Shown: one piece after another, positions 16,729 through 26,359 of the stretch
How the letters are laid out: every line of letters starts with the position of its first letter
How positions within the stretch are numbered: position 1 is the first letter of the stretch
NCBI RefSeq assembly: GCF_036178145.1
Contig: NZ_CP108067.1
Span: forward strand, 6,957,501-7,021,500
Reading direction: 5' to 3'
DNA length: 64,000 nucleotides
From: Streptomyces sp. NBC_00273
GTDB lineage: Bacteria; Actinomycetota; Actinomycetes; Streptomycetales; Streptomycetaceae
Made by a program: the position numbers and the translations under genes
Notes under the pieces: generated by a model
Database searches by the model: none
What the model was told of the DNA's origin: nothing
The model's input: the letters and a program-made list of their open reading frames with translations, nothing else

Positions 16729-18036
16729 GTGGAACGCGTGGACCGCTGCGTCGTCCTGGTGGATGCCGGCTACCTGCTGGGTGCCGCCGCCAGCCTTCTC
16801 GCCGGGGAGCCCTCCCGCTCCCGGATCACCATCGACCATGCCGCCCTCATCCAGGGCCTGCGCGAGCGGGCCGAGGCCGACACCGAACAGCCCCTGCTGC
16901 GCATCTACTGGTTCGACGGAGCGCCCGACCGGGTGCCCCAGCCCGAACACCGGCGGCTGCGCGTCATGCCCCGCGTCACCGTCCGGCTCGGCGCCCTGAC
17001 CCGCAGCGACGGCCGCTGGGCGCAGAAGGGCGTCGACGCCGCCATGCACGCCGAACTCACCGAGCTCGCCCGCAACCGGGCCTGCTCCGACGTGGTCCTG
17101 GTCACCGGCGACGGAGACCTGCTGCCCGGCCTGATGTCCGCCAAGGAACACGGGGTCGCCGTCCACCTGTGGGCCGTCCAGGCCGCCGACGGGGACTACA
17201 ACCAGTCCGAGGACCTCGTCGCCGAGGCCGACGAACGCCGGGTCCTGGACCGGGCCTGGATCACCCGGGCCGTCCGCGCCAAGGACCTCACCGGACTGTG
17301 CTCCCCGCCGCCCGCACCGCGCCCCGACATCGCCGCCATCCTCTCGGCCCCGCTGCCCGAAGCGGCGCTCGCCGAGGCCGCCCGCAACGGCGCCGCCGCC
17401 ACCGGGTCGGAGGGCCGCGACGGGGCCCCCGTACCGGCGCCCACCACCCCCGGGGGCAAGCCGGTGCCCACCCCCAAGGACCTGGCCGGTGCGCTGCGCG
17501 CCACCGGCCAGCAGGGCCACCCGCAGACCGGGCCGAGCGGCGCCCACGCCCCCGCCAGCGCCCTGCGCTGGTCCTCCGACAAGGGCTGGATCGACCGGGC
17601 CGGGCCGCTGGGCGAGCCCGCCGAGACCGCCTCGCTGCCCACCCTCGCCCAGCTCACCAGCGCCGAACAGCGCTGGGCGGACCGCGAGGAGGACATCACC
17701 ACCGTCGGCGGGGACCCGTTCGAGGTGGGACAGGTGTTCGCCCGGCGCTGGATGGAGCGGCTCCCGGAGACCGTGCACCTGCAGAAGCTGGCCACGATGT
17801 ACCCGCGGATCCCGCACCGGATCGACGGCGAACTGCTGCGCTACGCAGCCCGGTTCGGGCTGCTCGCCCACAAGGACGACCAGATCGACGAGCACGATCG
17901 GTACGCCATCCGCGCGGGGTTCTGGCGGGAGATCGACGTCCGCGCCGCCGCCGAACACGTGGCCGCCGGACCGGCCTCCGAGCCCGGATCCGGCCCCGGC
18001 GAGCTCGCGGCCCCGCTGACCCCGACGGCCGAGTAG
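16729..18036 (+). CDS. NYN-domain (PIN-like) nuclease with C-terminal extension
   Basis: The 435-residue protein begins with a NYN domain (residues 1 to about 165) showing the acidic catalytic pattern: VDAGYL, KGVDAAMHAEL and VVLVTGDGDLLPGL. Such domains are metal-dependent RNases. A Pro/Ala-rich linker (about 195-290) leads to a C-terminal domain of about 110 residues (ERLPETVHLQKLATMYPRIP) that may bind RNA or partners. GTG codons at 16729 and 16738 are both possible starts; the second has the better spacing from GGGAAGAGG. The target is unknown. Confidence 0.82.
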   Translation: MERVDRCVVLVDAGYLLGAAASLLAGEPSRSRITIDHAALIQGLRERAEADTEQPLLRIYWFDGAPDRVPQPEHRRLRVMPRVTVRLGALTRSDGRWAQKGVDAAMHAELTELARNRACSDVVLVTGDGDLLPGLMSAKEHGVAVHLWAVQAADGDYNQSEDLVAEADERRVLDRAWITRAVRAKDLTGLCSPPPAPRPDIAAILSAPLPEAALAEAARNGAAATGSEGRDGAPVPAPTTPGGKPVPTPKDLAGALRATGQQGHPQTGPSGAHAPASALRWSSDKGWIDRAGPLGEPAETASLPTLAQLTSAEQRWADREEDITTVGGDPFEVGQVFARRWMERLPETVHLQKLATMYPRIPHRIDGELLRYAARFGLLAHKDDQIDEHDRYAIRAGFWREIDVRAAAEHVAAGPASEPGSGPGELAAPLTPTAE

Positions 18037-18064
18037 GGCCGGGAACCCCGTAGGCTGCTCCCTC

Positions 18065-19102
18065 GTGAGTACGGGCACAGCACAGGCGCGAGAAGGCACG
18101 GCGGCGGCCGCGGGAGCGGCGCCTGACGTCATCTTCGCGGTGCGTGACCTGGTCAAGACGTATCCCGCGGTACGCGGCCGGCGCGGGGCTCCCGCCCTGC
18201 CCGAGACCCGAGCCAACGACGGGATCTGCCTGGACGTCCGGCGCGGCGAGATCTTCGGCCTGCTCGGCCCCAACGGCGCCGGCAAGTCCACGCTGGTCCG
18301 CCAGCTCACCGGCCTGATGCGACCGGACTCCGGCTCGGTGACCCTGCTCGGCCACGACCTCGTGGGCCACCCCGAGCGGGCCTCCCGGCTGCTCGCCTAC
18401 CTGGGGCAGGAGTCCACCGCCCTGGACGAGCTCACCGTGGGGCTGGCCGCCGAGACCACCGCGCGGCTGCGCGGGCAGGGCGTCCGCGCCGCCCGAGCCG
18501 CGCGCGACGCCGTACTGGAGGAGCTCGGGCTGACCCCGATCGCCGGACGGCCCCTGAAGAAACTCTCCGGCGGCCAGCGCCGCCTCGCCTGCTTCGCCAC
18601 CGCGCTGGTGGGGGAGCGGCCCGTACTGGTCCTCGACGAGCCCACCACCGGCATGGACCCGGTCGCCCGGCGGGCCGTGTGGTCCGCCGTCGACCGGCGG
18701 CGCGCGCAGCACGGCGCGACGGTCCTGCTCGTCACCCACAACGTCATCGAGGCCGAGACCGTCCTCGACCGGGTCGCCGTCATCGACCAGGGCAAGGTCA
18801 TCGCCTGCGACACCCCGGCCGGACTGAAGGCCACGGTCTCGGGCGAGGTCCGGCTGGAGCTGGTCTGGCGCGAGGGCGCTCCGCTGGACGTCCCGGAGGT
18901 CGCCCGGCTGCGCACCCGGGCCGCCCGGTCCGGGCGCCGCTGGGTGCTCCGGCTGGCGCCGGACGAGGCGAGGGCGGCGGTGGCCTCGGTCACCGGGGGC
19001 CCGGCCTTCGCGGCGCTCGACGACTTCACCCTGGCGACCCCCAGCCTGGAAGACGTGTACCTGGCCCTCGGCGGCAAGACGAAGGGGCTGGTGAAGTCGT
19101 GA
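18065..19102 (+). CDS. ABC transporter ATP-binding protein
   Basis: The 345-residue protein has a complete nucleotide-binding domain: Walker A GPNGAGKS, signature LSGGQ, Walker B VLVLDEPTTG and a switch His in LLVTHNV. The C-terminal region resembles the DrrA/CcmA-type exporter group. The GTG start has TAGGCT eight bases upstream and no ribosome site, suggesting a leaderless transcript. The permease gene overlaps its stop by four bases, so the two form one exporter. The substrate is unknown. Confidence 0.92.
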   Translation: MSTGTAQAREGTAAAAGAAPDVIFAVRDLVKTYPAVRGRRGAPALPETRANDGICLDVRRGEIFGLLGPNGAGKSTLVRQLTGLMRPDSGSVTLLGHDLVGHPERASRLLAYLGQESTALDELTVGLAAETTARLRGQGVRAARAARDAVLEELGLTPIAGRPLKKLSGGQRRLACFATALVGERPVLVLDEPTTGMDPVARRAVWSAVDRRRAQHGATVLLVTHNVIEAETVLDRVAVIDQGKVIACDTPAGLKATVSGEVRLELVWREGAPLDVPEVARLRTRAARSGRRWVLRLAPDEARAAVASVTGGPAFAALDDFTLATPSLEDVYLALGGKTKGLVKS

Positions 19103-19971
19103 GCGACCGTTCCACGGGGGCCGGCCGGGCCGTGCTCGCGCCCGAAGCCGTGCCCGCACCCGCTGTGGGCACCGCGCCCGCGGGCGCCTCTGACGGGCCT
19201 GCACGGGCGCCGCAGCCCGCGCCGCTGGCGCCCGGCGCGCGGTTCTTCCCCGCCCTGGCCGCCGTCTACCGGGCCCAGCTGTCCCGGGCCCGGGTGGCCC
19301 GGATCCCGCTGCTGTTCGTCGCCACCTTCCAGTCCGTCGGGATCATGATCCTGATGCGGGGCGTGGTCGACGGGGGCTCGGAGGCCCGCGCCGTCGTCGC
19401 CGGCTCCTCGGTGCTCGTCGTCGCCTTCGTCGCCCTGAACCTGCTCGCCCAGTACTTCGGACAGCTGCGGGCCGGCGGCGGGCTCGACCACTACGCCACC
19501 CTGCCCGTGCCGCCCGCATCGGTGGTGCTGGGCGCGGCCGCCGCGTACGCCTCCTTCACGCTGCCGGGCACCCTGGTCACCGCCGTCTTCGGCTGCCTGC
19601 TGTTCGGGCTGCCGATGAGCGGGCTGTGGATCCTGGCCGCGGTGGTACCGCTGGCCGGGGCCGCGCTGGCCGGGCTCGGCGCGGCGCTGGGACTGCTGGC
19701 ACCGCGGCAGGAGCTGGCCACCCTCGCGGGGCAGCTCGGCATGTCGGCGGCGCTGCTGCTCGGGGTGCTGCCGCCGGAGCGGATGCCGGAGCTGATCGTG
19801 TGGGCCCGGGACCTGCTGCCGTCCACGTACGGCGTCGAGGCGTTCGCCCGTACCTTCGCCCCGGAACCGGACTGGGCCGCCGTCGCCTTCGACCTGGGCG
19901 TGTGCGGGGCCGTCGGGGTCCTCTCGCTCACCGTCGCGACCTGGGCGTACCGCCGGGCGGCCGTCCGCTGA
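19099..19971 (+). CDS. ABC-2 type transporter permease
   Basis: The 290-residue protein has a Pro/Ala-rich cytoplasmic N-terminus (about 45 residues) and six predicted membrane helices. It fits the ABC-2 family of exporter permeases that partner the DrrA-like ATPase encoded immediately upstream. The GTG start lies within the ATPase stop (GTGA), which argues for translational coupling and this start. The C-terminal half contains LLPSTYGVEAFARTF, similar to the conserved region before the last helix of ABC-2 permeases. Confidence 0.88.
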   Translation: MSDRSTGAGRAVLAPEAVPAPAVGTAPAGASDGPARAPQPAPLAPGARFFPALAAVYRAQLSRARVARIPLLFVATFQSVGIMILMRGVVDGGSEARAVVAGSSVLVVAFVALNLLAQYFGQLRAGGGLDHYATLPVPPASVVLGAAAAYASFTLPGTLVTAVFGCLLFGLPMSGLWILAAVVPLAGAALAGLGAALGLLAPRQELATLAGQLGMSAALLLGVLPPERMPELIVWARDLLPSTYGVEAFARTFAPEPDWAAVAFDLGVCGAVGVLSLTVATWAYRRAAVR

Positions 19972-20018
19972 CACGGTCCGCCGACGCCGCGGCCGAGCGC
20001 ACCTGGCACGATGTGGGG

Positions 20019-20690
20019 GTGACCGAAGCCGTGACCCCGCAGTCCCCCCTCGACCCGCCGTCGCTCCCGACCGAGAAGCCGGGAGCCGCCTCCGGGGCGA
20101 TCACCCCGGAGGACGTCCGGGACGGGGCCGTCGTCGCCCTGCTCGTCGGGGCGGCCGGACTGCTCCTCGGCCTGCTGTGGCTGTGGCTCGCCCCCCGGGT
20201 GCAGTACGTCTCCAACGGGGAGGCCGTGTTCCTGCGCAACAGCGAGAGCGAGGCGCGGATCGCCTCCGACGGCACCTTCTTCCTGCTGTCGCTGGGGCTG
20301 GGCGCGCTCACCGCCGTCGGCACCTTCCTGTGGCGCCGGGCCGGCGGTGTGCCGCTGGTGATCGGGCTGGCGGTCGGGGCCTGCTTCGGAGCGGTGGTGG
20401 GGTGGCGGTTCGGGCTGTGGCTGGGACCGTCGTCGGACCTGGTCGCGGCCGCGAAGCAGGCGGGCAAGGGGGTTCCGTTCGACGCGCCGCTGGAGTTGCT
20501 CGCGCACGGGGCGCTGTTGGTGTGGCCGATGACCGCCGTGGTGGTGCACCTGGGGCTGACCGCGTTGTGGACGCCGCGGGATCCGGATCCCGAGCCCGTG
20601 TTCGGCCGGTCGGGGTTCTACCAGGCACCGACGTCGGCGACGCCGCCCGCCGATGCCGCTCCGTCGGCGCCGGAGGCCCCCCGCGCCTGA
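20019..20690 (+). CDS. DUF2567-like membrane protein
   Basis: The 223-residue protein has four predicted membrane helices (about residues 38-58, 87-105, 112-132 and 165-185) with a Pro-rich N-terminus and tail. I believe it matches the actinobacterial DUF2567 family, but this is from memory of the pattern. No function is known. GTG 20019 was chosen; GTG 20013 is also in frame. CACGAT lies six bases upstream, so it may be transcribed separately from the ABC genes as a leaderless mRNA. Confidence 0.7.
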   Translation: MTEAVTPQSPLDPPSLPTEKPGAASGAITPEDVRDGAVVALLVGAAGLLLGLLWLWLAPRVQYVSNGEAVFLRNSESEARIASDGTFFLLSLGLGALTAVGTFLWRRAGGVPLVIGLAVGACFGAVVGWRFGLWLGPSSDLVAAAKQAGKGVPFDAPLELLAHGALLVWPMTAVVVHLGLTALWTPRDPDPEPVFGRSGFYQAPTSATPPADAAPSAPEAPRA

Positions 20691-20764
20691 CCCCGCCGGG
20701 GTGGTGCGGGCGGGCCGCTGCGCGGAGCTGGTCCCCGCCCCGCCCTTTCACCGTTTTCCCGGGG

Positions 20765-20855
20765 CTCCGCCCCGGACCCCGCGCCTCAGGCGCCGGCGGG
20801 GCTGGGAGAGGCGGGCTCCGTTCCGGACCCCGCGCCTCAGGCGCTGGTGGGGCTA
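20765..20855. repeat. Two tandem copies of the dispersed GC-rich element
   Basis: Copies at about 20765-20808 and 20816-20855 share GGACCCCGCGCCTCAGGCGC and the ending GGGGCT. The right end of the second copy supplies the stop codon of the convergent YbaK gene. No gene is visible in the gap 20691-20852. Confidence 0.75.
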
Positions 20856-21350
20856 GTTCTGACGGGCGATCGGGGCCAGGGTGGCCGAGGTGAGGGTGGT
20901 CAGGTCCGACGGGGAGAGTTCGATCTCCAGGCCGCGGCGGCCCGCCGAGCAGCAGATCGTGGGGTGCGCCGAGGCAGAGGCGTCGATCACCGTGCGCAGG
21001 CGCTTGCGCTGCCCCAGCGGGGAGATGCCGCCGAGGACGTAGCCCGTGGTGCGCTCCGCCAGGGACGGGTCGGCCATCGCCGCACGCTTGCCGCCGACCG
21101 CCGTCGCCAGGGCCTTCAGGTCCAGTGACCCGGAGACCGGGACCACCGCCACCGTCAGGACCCCGTCCACGTCCGCGACCAGGGTCTTGAAGACCTGGGC
21201 GGGCGAGACGCCGAGCGCCTGCGCCGCCTCCTCCCCGTACGAGGGATGGGCCGGGTCGTGCTCGTACGCGTGCGTGGTGAACGGCACGCCCGCTGCCGTC
21301 AGGGCGACGATCGCCGGGGTGCCCGCCGCCTGCTTGGACTTCTTCGCCAT
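20853..21350 (-). CDS. ybaK: YbaK/EbsC-type aminoacyl-tRNA deacylase (Cys-tRNA(Pro) type)
   Basis: The 165-residue protein matches the YbaK family that clears mischarged Cys-tRNA(Pro). Family features include VFKTLVADVDG, the catalytic Lys region FKTL, GKRAAMADPSLAERTTGYVLGGISPLGQ and TICCSAGRRGLEIELSPSDL. The ATG start (MAKKSKQ) was chosen over upstream in-frame codons because it begins the conserved region. The gene is followed by the palindromic repeat pair, which provides its stop. Confidence 0.9.
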   Translation of the reverse strand: MAKKSKQAAGTPAIVALTAAGVPFTTHAYEHDPAHPSYGEEAAQALGVSPAQVFKTLVADVDGVLTVAVVPVSGSLDLKALATAVGGKRAAMADPSLAERTTGYVLGGISPLGQRKRLRTVIDASASAHPTICCSAGRRGLEIELSPSDLTTLTSATLAPIARQN

Positions 21351-21360
21351 CGGTGTGTAC

Positions 21361-22098
21361 TCAGTTCGGGCTCGTCGGGGCACGGGTCAGGTCCACCGCC
21401 GGCAGGGACGGCAGGTGACGGATCACCGCCGTCTCCGTACGCAGCAGCTTCAGCTCCTCCGCCAGCCGGGTCGCGGTGTCCGGGGCCTGGAGCAGCCGCT
21501 GCTTCGCCGGGATGTCCAGCACCGCCGCCGCTGCCACCAGGTAGGAGACCACCGAGGGCTCGTCGGGGAGCTCCGCGCCCGTCAGGGACCGCTCGCGGGC
21601 CCCGGCCAGCCGCTTCTGGTAGTTGCGGAAGGCCCGCAGCACGCCCTCGGCCAGGACGCCCGCGCCGTCGCCCGCGTCCTCCGGGAGCTCTTCCAGCTCC
21701 GCCGTCAGGAAGGGGCCCGAGGCGTCGACCGAGATCAGCCGGACCCGCGTCGTACCGGTCGCCAGGACCTCGAAGCTGCCGTCCTCCCGCTCCCGGACGG
21801 TCGCCGCGTCGGCGATGCAACCCACTCGGTGGAAGGCCTGGATCGGGTCGGGGCCGAAGCCCGCCGCCGGGCCCCGCTCGGGCAGGGACGTCTGGTCCGG
21901 CAGGCCGGGCGCGGTCGGCGCGACCTCCCGGCCGTCGCGGATCGCGACGACCGCGAAACGGCGCGGCTCGTCCTCGCCCGTCTTCAGCAGCTCGCGCATC
22001 ATGGCGCGATAACGCTCCTCGAAGATGTTCAGCGGCAGGACGAGTCCCGGGAACAGCACCGAATTCAGCGGGAAGAGGGGCAGGCGAACGGTGGTCAC
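21361..22098 (-). CDS. LON substrate-binding domain protein
   Basis: The 245-residue protein consists of a Lon N-terminal (LON) domain without the ATPase or protease: LPLFPLNSVLFPGLVLPL at the start, then EERYRAMM and VGCIADA. A C-terminal helical extension completes it. Such stand-alone LON proteins are widespread in actinobacteria; their role, perhaps in proteolysis, is unproven. The GTG start has no ribosome site and has TACCCT seven bases upstream, suggesting leaderless transcription. The YbaK gene is 10 nt downstream, probably in the same operon. Confidence 0.88.
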   Translation of the reverse strand: MTTVRLPLFPLNSVLFPGLVLPLNIFEERYRAMMRELLKTGEDEPRRFAVVAIRDGREVAPTAPGLPDQTSLPERGPAAGFGPDPIQAFHRVGCIADAATVREREDGSFEVLATGTTRVRLISVDASGPFLTAELEELPEDAGDGAGVLAEGVLRAFRNYQKRLAGARERSLTGAELPDEPSVVSYLVAAAAVLDIPAKQRLLQAPDTATRLAEELKLLRTETAVIRHLPSLPAVDLTRAPTSPN

Positions 22099-22194
22099 GA
22101 CGCACAGGGTAATCGCCCGGGCCACCGAGGGTGTCCGGCGTTTGAGGGGCGGACGGCGTCACGTGCCCCATCCGCCGGACGACCCCCGCCGCCG

Positions 22195-23790
22195 TCACCC
22201 CCGCCGCAGGAGCCGGGAAGCCCCCGCCGCCACCGTCGTGGCCAGGATCCAGCCCATGACGACCAGGCCCGCCGCCCCCCACTGCCAGCCGCCCTCCAGC
22301 TTCCACTGACCCTGCTGACCGAGGTCGATCACCGGGAGCAGCAGATCCAGCGCGTACAGGGCGGCGCTCCACTGCGGATGCTCGTCCTCCTTGATCGCCG
22401 GCGGGTGGAGCTGGGAGAACAGCAGCGCCCCCGCCGCCCACAGCACCGCCATCCACAGGGCGGCCCGGCCCGGCCGGTAGCCGTAGACCACCGTCCAGTC
22501 CTGGAGGTACCCCCACGCCTTCGGCCCGAGCGGCAGCGTGGCCCGGCGCCGCCGCTGCTTGGCCAGCAGCACCTCGCGGGCGTCCTGGTCCTCGCCGCTC
22601 GCCCGCAGTACGGCGGCCAGCCGCTCGTACGGCTCCGGCGAGTACTCGGGAGTGGCCGCCGCCACCCACTCCAGGCGGCGGGAGAGCGGGAAGTGCCCGC
22701 GGGGCGCGAGGTTCTCGTAGACGAACCCCTCGATGGACAGCCCGCCCGGGCCCGGCCAGCTCGTGGAGGTGTCGACCAGCTTCACCACCTTGGCCCCGGA
22801 CACCACCACCCGGCCCTGCTCCGGCCGCTCGCCGACGAACCGGAACTCGGGGGTCTGGATCCGGCGCAGGGATATCTCCTGCTCGGGGGTGAGCGTGAAC
22901 CGCGCCCCGTAGAAGTCGATGGCGTCGCCGAAGCGGCCGTCGTCCAGCCGCAGCCCGCCCCGGCACTCGAAGTGCTGGGCCCGCCGGCCCCGGGTGGGCG
23001 TCGGCCCCAGCCCGTACGGGGGAGTGGAGGAGCCCCCGTACGCCGCGTAGTCCAGCGCGATGGAGGTCAGGTACAGGGTCCGCTCGACGGTCAGCTGCGG
23101 GGCGTTCAGTGCGAACCGCCCCTGCGGGTTGCGCAGGCGGGCCCCGCGCAGGTTCATCGACACGCCGACCTTGGCGCCGCGCAGGCTCACCTCCCCGTAC
23201 GTCTCCAGCAGCTCCCCCTGTAAGTCCTGCGCCACCGACATCCCGTCCGCGGCGATCGCCCGGCCCTTGTTGTCCCGCTGCACCACGGCCTGGCTGACCA
23301 GCAGGTCGGTGCCGATCTGCGCGTCGGTCAGCCGGATCCCGCGCGCCACCCGGCAGCGCGGCAGGTGCAGATCGCCCTCGGTGTGCAGCCGGGCCGCCTC
23401 CAGCCGGGGTATCGCGCAGTTGATCAGGCGCAGCGTGCCGAAGCGGGCCTCGGACAGCTGGATCTCGCTGTCGAAGCGGCAGGACTGGAGCTCCACGTAC
23501 GGGGCGACCGCGCCACCGGACAGTTCCAGCCGCCCGCTGATCCGCACCCCGCGCAGCTTGAGCGAGGCCACCCGGCCCGGCACGGGCGGCGGACCGTGCA
23601 GCAGCAGCCGGGCGACCACCCGGGCGCGGACACTGCGCTCGGGCCCCCAGACGTGCTCGGCGTGCGGATCGTCGCGGTCGGCGGCGCGGGCGCTGAGATC
23701 GCAGATGCTGCCCGTGCGGTACGCGTCCCACATGCGGCGTTCGGAAGCGGTGAGATCCGCCGGTTCCTCGTCCGTGCGCGCCTCGGTCAC
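22195..23790 (-). CDS. Large beta-helix-like repeat protein with C-terminal membrane helices
   Basis: I cannot assign a function. The 531-residue protein has about 340 residues with the spacing of pentapeptide-like or right-handed beta-helix repeats (LKLRGVRISGRLELSGG, FDSEIQLSEARFGTLRL, VSLRGAKVGVSMNLRGARL). A helical segment (PEPYERLAAVLRASGEDQDA) follows, then two or three C-terminal membrane helices around LDLLLPVIDLGQ. It looks like a membrane-attached scaffold. The GTG start has GGAGG upstream. It is divergent from hisD. Confidence 0.7.
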   Translation of the reverse strand: MTEARTDEEPADLTASERRMWDAYRTGSICDLSARAADRDDPHAEHVWGPERSVRARVVARLLLHGPPPVPGRVASLKLRGVRISGRLELSGGAVAPYVELQSCRFDSEIQLSEARFGTLRLINCAIPRLEAARLHTEGDLHLPRCRVARGIRLTDAQIGTDLLVSQAVVQRDNKGRAIAADGMSVAQDLQGELLETYGEVSLRGAKVGVSMNLRGARLRNPQGRFALNAPQLTVERTLYLTSIALDYAAYGGSSTPPYGLGPTPTRGRRAQHFECRGGLRLDDGRFGDAIDFYGARFTLTPEQEISLRRIQTPEFRFVGERPEQGRVVVSGAKVVKLVDTSTSWPGPGGLSIEGFVYENLAPRGHFPLSRRLEWVAAATPEYSPEPYERLAAVLRASGEDQDAREVLLAKQRRRRATLPLGPKAWGYLQDWTVVYGYRPGRAALWMAVLWAAGALLFSQLHPPAIKEDEHPQWSAALYALDLLLPVIDLGQQGQWKLEGGWQWGAAGLVVMGWILATTVAAGASRLLRRG

Positions 23791-23855
23791 GGCGGCCCCC
23801 CTCCGCTGTCAGTTACGTGTAGGGGAACGCTATCGGGCGCCTGTGACATCCGTGG

Positions 23856-23878
23856 CCCGTATCAGCCAGTGATACGGG
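23856..23878. promoter_or_regulatory. Perfect 9-bp inverted repeat upstream of hisD
   Basis: CCCGTATCA and TGATACGGG flank the 5-base spacer GCCAG. It lies 38 bases before the hisD start and 66 bases before the divergent gene, a good operator position. It could equally be a hairpin. No regulator is known to me for it. Confidence 0.5.
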
Positions 23879-23915
23879 CGAACGGTGGCGCGAAGCGGTC
23901 TGAGAGAATTGTGAG

Positions 23916-25238
23916 GTGATCTCTCGTATCGACCTGCGCGGTGACGCCCTCCCCGAGGGCGGCGCCCTGCGCTCCCTGCTGCCCCGTGCCGAGTTCGACG
24001 TAGCGGCCGCCCTGGAGAAGGTGCGGCCCATCTGCGAGGACGTCCATCATCGTGGCACGGCGGCGCTGATCGAGTACGCGCAGAAGTTCGACGGGGTCGA
24101 GCTCTCGCAGGTCCGGGTACCCGCGGAGGCCATCAAGGCCGCCCTGGAAGAGCTGGACCCGGCCGTCCGCGCCGCCCTGGAGGAGTCGATCCGGCGCGCC
24201 CGGATCGTGCACCGGGGCCAGCGCCGCACCGAGCACACCACCCAGGTGGTCCCCGGCGGCACCGTGACCGAGAAGTGGGTTCCGGTCGAGCGCGTGGGGC
24301 TGTACGCCCCGGGCGGCCGCTCGGTGTACCCGTCCTCCGTCGTCATGAACGTCGTGCCGGCCCAGGAGGCGGGCGTCGAGTCGATCGCGCTCGCGTCCCC
24401 GCCGCAGAAGGAGTTCGGCGGCCTGCCGCACCCGACGATCCTCGCCGCGTGCGCGCTGCTCGGCGTGGACGAGGTGTACGCGGTGGGCGGTGCGCAGGCC
24501 GTGGCGATGTTCGCGTACGGGACCGAGGACTGCCTCCCCTCCAACATGGTGACCGGCCCCGGCAACATCTGGGTCGCCGCCGCCAAGCGCTACTTCACCG
24601 GGAAGATCGGCATCGACACCGAGGCCGGCCCGACCGAGATCGCCGTCCTCGCCGACTCCACGGCCGACCCGGTGCACGTCGCCGCCGACCTGATCAGCCA
24701 GGCCGAGCACGACCCGCTGGCCGCCGCCGTGCTCGTCACGGACTCCGCGGAGCTCGCGGACGCCGTCGAGAAGGAGCTGGAGCCGCAGGTCGCCGCGACC
24801 AAGCACGTCGAGGACCGGATCAAGCCCGCCCTCGCCGGCAAGCAGTCCGCGATCGTGCTGGTCGACAGCCTGGAGGACGGCCTCAAGGTCGTCGACGCGT
24901 ACGGCGCCGAACACCTGGAGATCCAGACCGCCGACGCCGCCGCCTGGGCCGCCCGCGTCCGCAACGCCGGCGCGATCTTCGTCGGCCCGTGGGCCCCGGT
25001 CTCCCTCGGCGACTACTGCGCCGGCTCGAACCACGTGCTGCCCACCGGCGGCTGCGCCTGCCACTCCTCCGGCCTGTCCGTGCAGTCCTTCCTGCGCGGC
25101 ATCCACATCGTCGACTACACGCGCGACGCCCTCGCCGAGGTCACCCACCACGTGGTGACGCTGGCCGAGGCCGAGGACCTGCCCGCGCACGGCGCCGCCC
25201 TGAAGGCGCGCTTCGGATGGAAGGTCCCCACCCCGTGA
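23916..25238 (+). CDS. hisD: Histidinol dehydrogenase
   Basis: The 440-residue enzyme oxidises L-histidinol to histidine in two NAD-dependent steps, the last reactions of the pathway. Family motifs include [51 protein letters not shown] with zinc ligands, and SNHVLPTGG. The start is a GTG. The gene opens an operon with hisC, hisB, a small membrane gene, hisH, priA, ridA and hisF; most adjacent genes overlap by four bases. A 9-bp inverted repeat just upstream may control it. Confidence 0.97.
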   Translation: MISRIDLRGDALPEGGALRSLLPRAEFDVAAALEKVRPICEDVHHRGTAALIEYAQKFDGVELSQVRVPAEAIKAALEELDPAVRAALEESIRRARIVHRGQRRTEHTTQVVPGGTVTEKWVPVERVGLYAPGGRSVYPSSVVMNVVPAQEAGVESIALASPPQKEFGGLPHPTILAACALLGVDEVYAVGGAQAVAMFAYGTEDCLPSNMVTGPGNIWVAAAKRYFTGKIGIDTEAGPTEIAVLADSTADPVHVAADLISQAEHDPLAAAVLVTDSAELADAVEKELEPQVAATKHVEDRIKPALAGKQSAIVLVDSLEDGLKVVDAYGAEHLEIQTADAAAWAARVRNAGAIFVGPWAPVSLGDYCAGSNHVLPTGGCACHSSGLSVQSFLRGIHIVDYTRDALAEVTHHVVTLAEAEDLPAHGAALKARFGWKVPTP

Positions 25239-26359
25239 GCTTCGGCATCGACGACCTGCCCATCCGGGACGAGCTGCGCGGCAAGAGCCCGTACGGCGCC
25301 CCGCAGCTCGACGTGCCCGTCCAGCTGAACACCAACGAGAACCCGTACGAGCTGCCCGAGGAGCTCGTGCGGCGCATCGCCGAGCGCGTCTCCGAGGCGG
25401 CCCGCACCCTCAACCGCTACCCCGACCGGGACGCGGTCGAGCTGCGCACCGAGCTGGCCGCCTACCTCACCCGTACCGGCAAGCACCCGGTCGCGCGGGA
25501 GAACGTCTGGGCCGCCAACGGCTCCAACGAGGTCATCCAGCAGCTGCTGCAGACCTTCGGCGGACCCGGCCGCACCGCGCTCGGCTTCGAGCCCTCCTAC
25601 TCGATGCACGCGCTGATCTCCCGCGGCACCGGCACCGGGTGGATCTCCGGCCCGCGCCGCGAGGACTTCACGATCGACGTGGAGGCGGCCGAGCAGGCGA
25701 TCACCGAGAACGCACCCGACGTCGTCTTCATCACCTCGCCCAACAACCCCACGGGCACCGCGGTCGAGGCCGAGACGGTCCTCGCCCTCTACGAGGCCGC
25801 GCAGGCGGCGCGTGCCGATCGAGGTTCGGCCTCCCTGGTGATCGTCGACGAGGCGTACGTGGAGTTCAGCCACCGCGACTCGCTGCTGCCCCTCATCGAG
25901 GGTCGCCCATGCTTGGTGGTCTCCCGGACCATGTCCAAGGCCTTCGGCGCCGCCGGTCTGCGCCTGGGCTACCTGGCGGCGCACCCCGCCGTCGTCGACG
26001 CCGTCCAGCTGGTGCGCCTGCCGTACCACCTGTCGGCCGTCACCCAGGCCACCGCACTGGCCGCCCTGGAACACACCGACACCCTGCTCGGCTACGTCGA
26101 GCAGCTCAAGGCCGAGCGCGACCGCCTGGTCGCCGAACTGCGGGCCATCGGCTTCGAGGTCACCGATTCCGACGCGAACTTCATCCAGTTCGGGAAGTTC
26201 GAGGACTCGCACACCGCCTGGCAGAAGATCCTCGACCAGGGCGTCCTGGTCCGGGACAACGGCGTACCGGGATGGCTGCGGGTCACCGCGGGCACCCCGG
26301 CGGAGAACGACGCGTTCCTGGAAGCGGTTCGCGCACTGAACAAGGAGCAGCACGCATGA
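25235..26359 (+). CDS. hisC: Histidinol-phosphate aminotransferase
   Basis: The 374-residue PLP enzyme transfers an amino group from glutamate to imidazole-acetol phosphate. Motifs are [25 protein letters not shown] and [17 protein letters not shown], which contains the PLP-binding Lys. The GTG start overlaps the hisD stop; an ATG six codons earlier is also in frame but lies within hisD and adds unconserved residues. It overlaps hisB by four bases. Confidence 0.95.
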   Translation: MSFGIDDLPIRDELRGKSPYGAPQLDVPVQLNTNENPYELPEELVRRIAERVSEAARTLNRYPDRDAVELRTELAAYLTRTGKHPVARENVWAANGSNEVIQQLLQTFGGPGRTALGFEPSYSMHALISRGTGTGWISGPRREDFTIDVEAAEQAITENAPDVVFITSPNNPTGTAVEAETVLALYEAAQAARADRGSASLVIVDEAYVEFSHRDSLLPLIEGRPCLVVSRTMSKAFGAAGLRLGYLAAHPAVVDAVQLVRLPYHLSAVTQATALAALEHTDTLLGYVEQLKAERDRLVAELRAIGFEVTDSDANFIQFGKFEDSHTAWQKILDQGVLVRDNGVPGWLRVTAGTPAENDAFLEAVRALNKEQHA

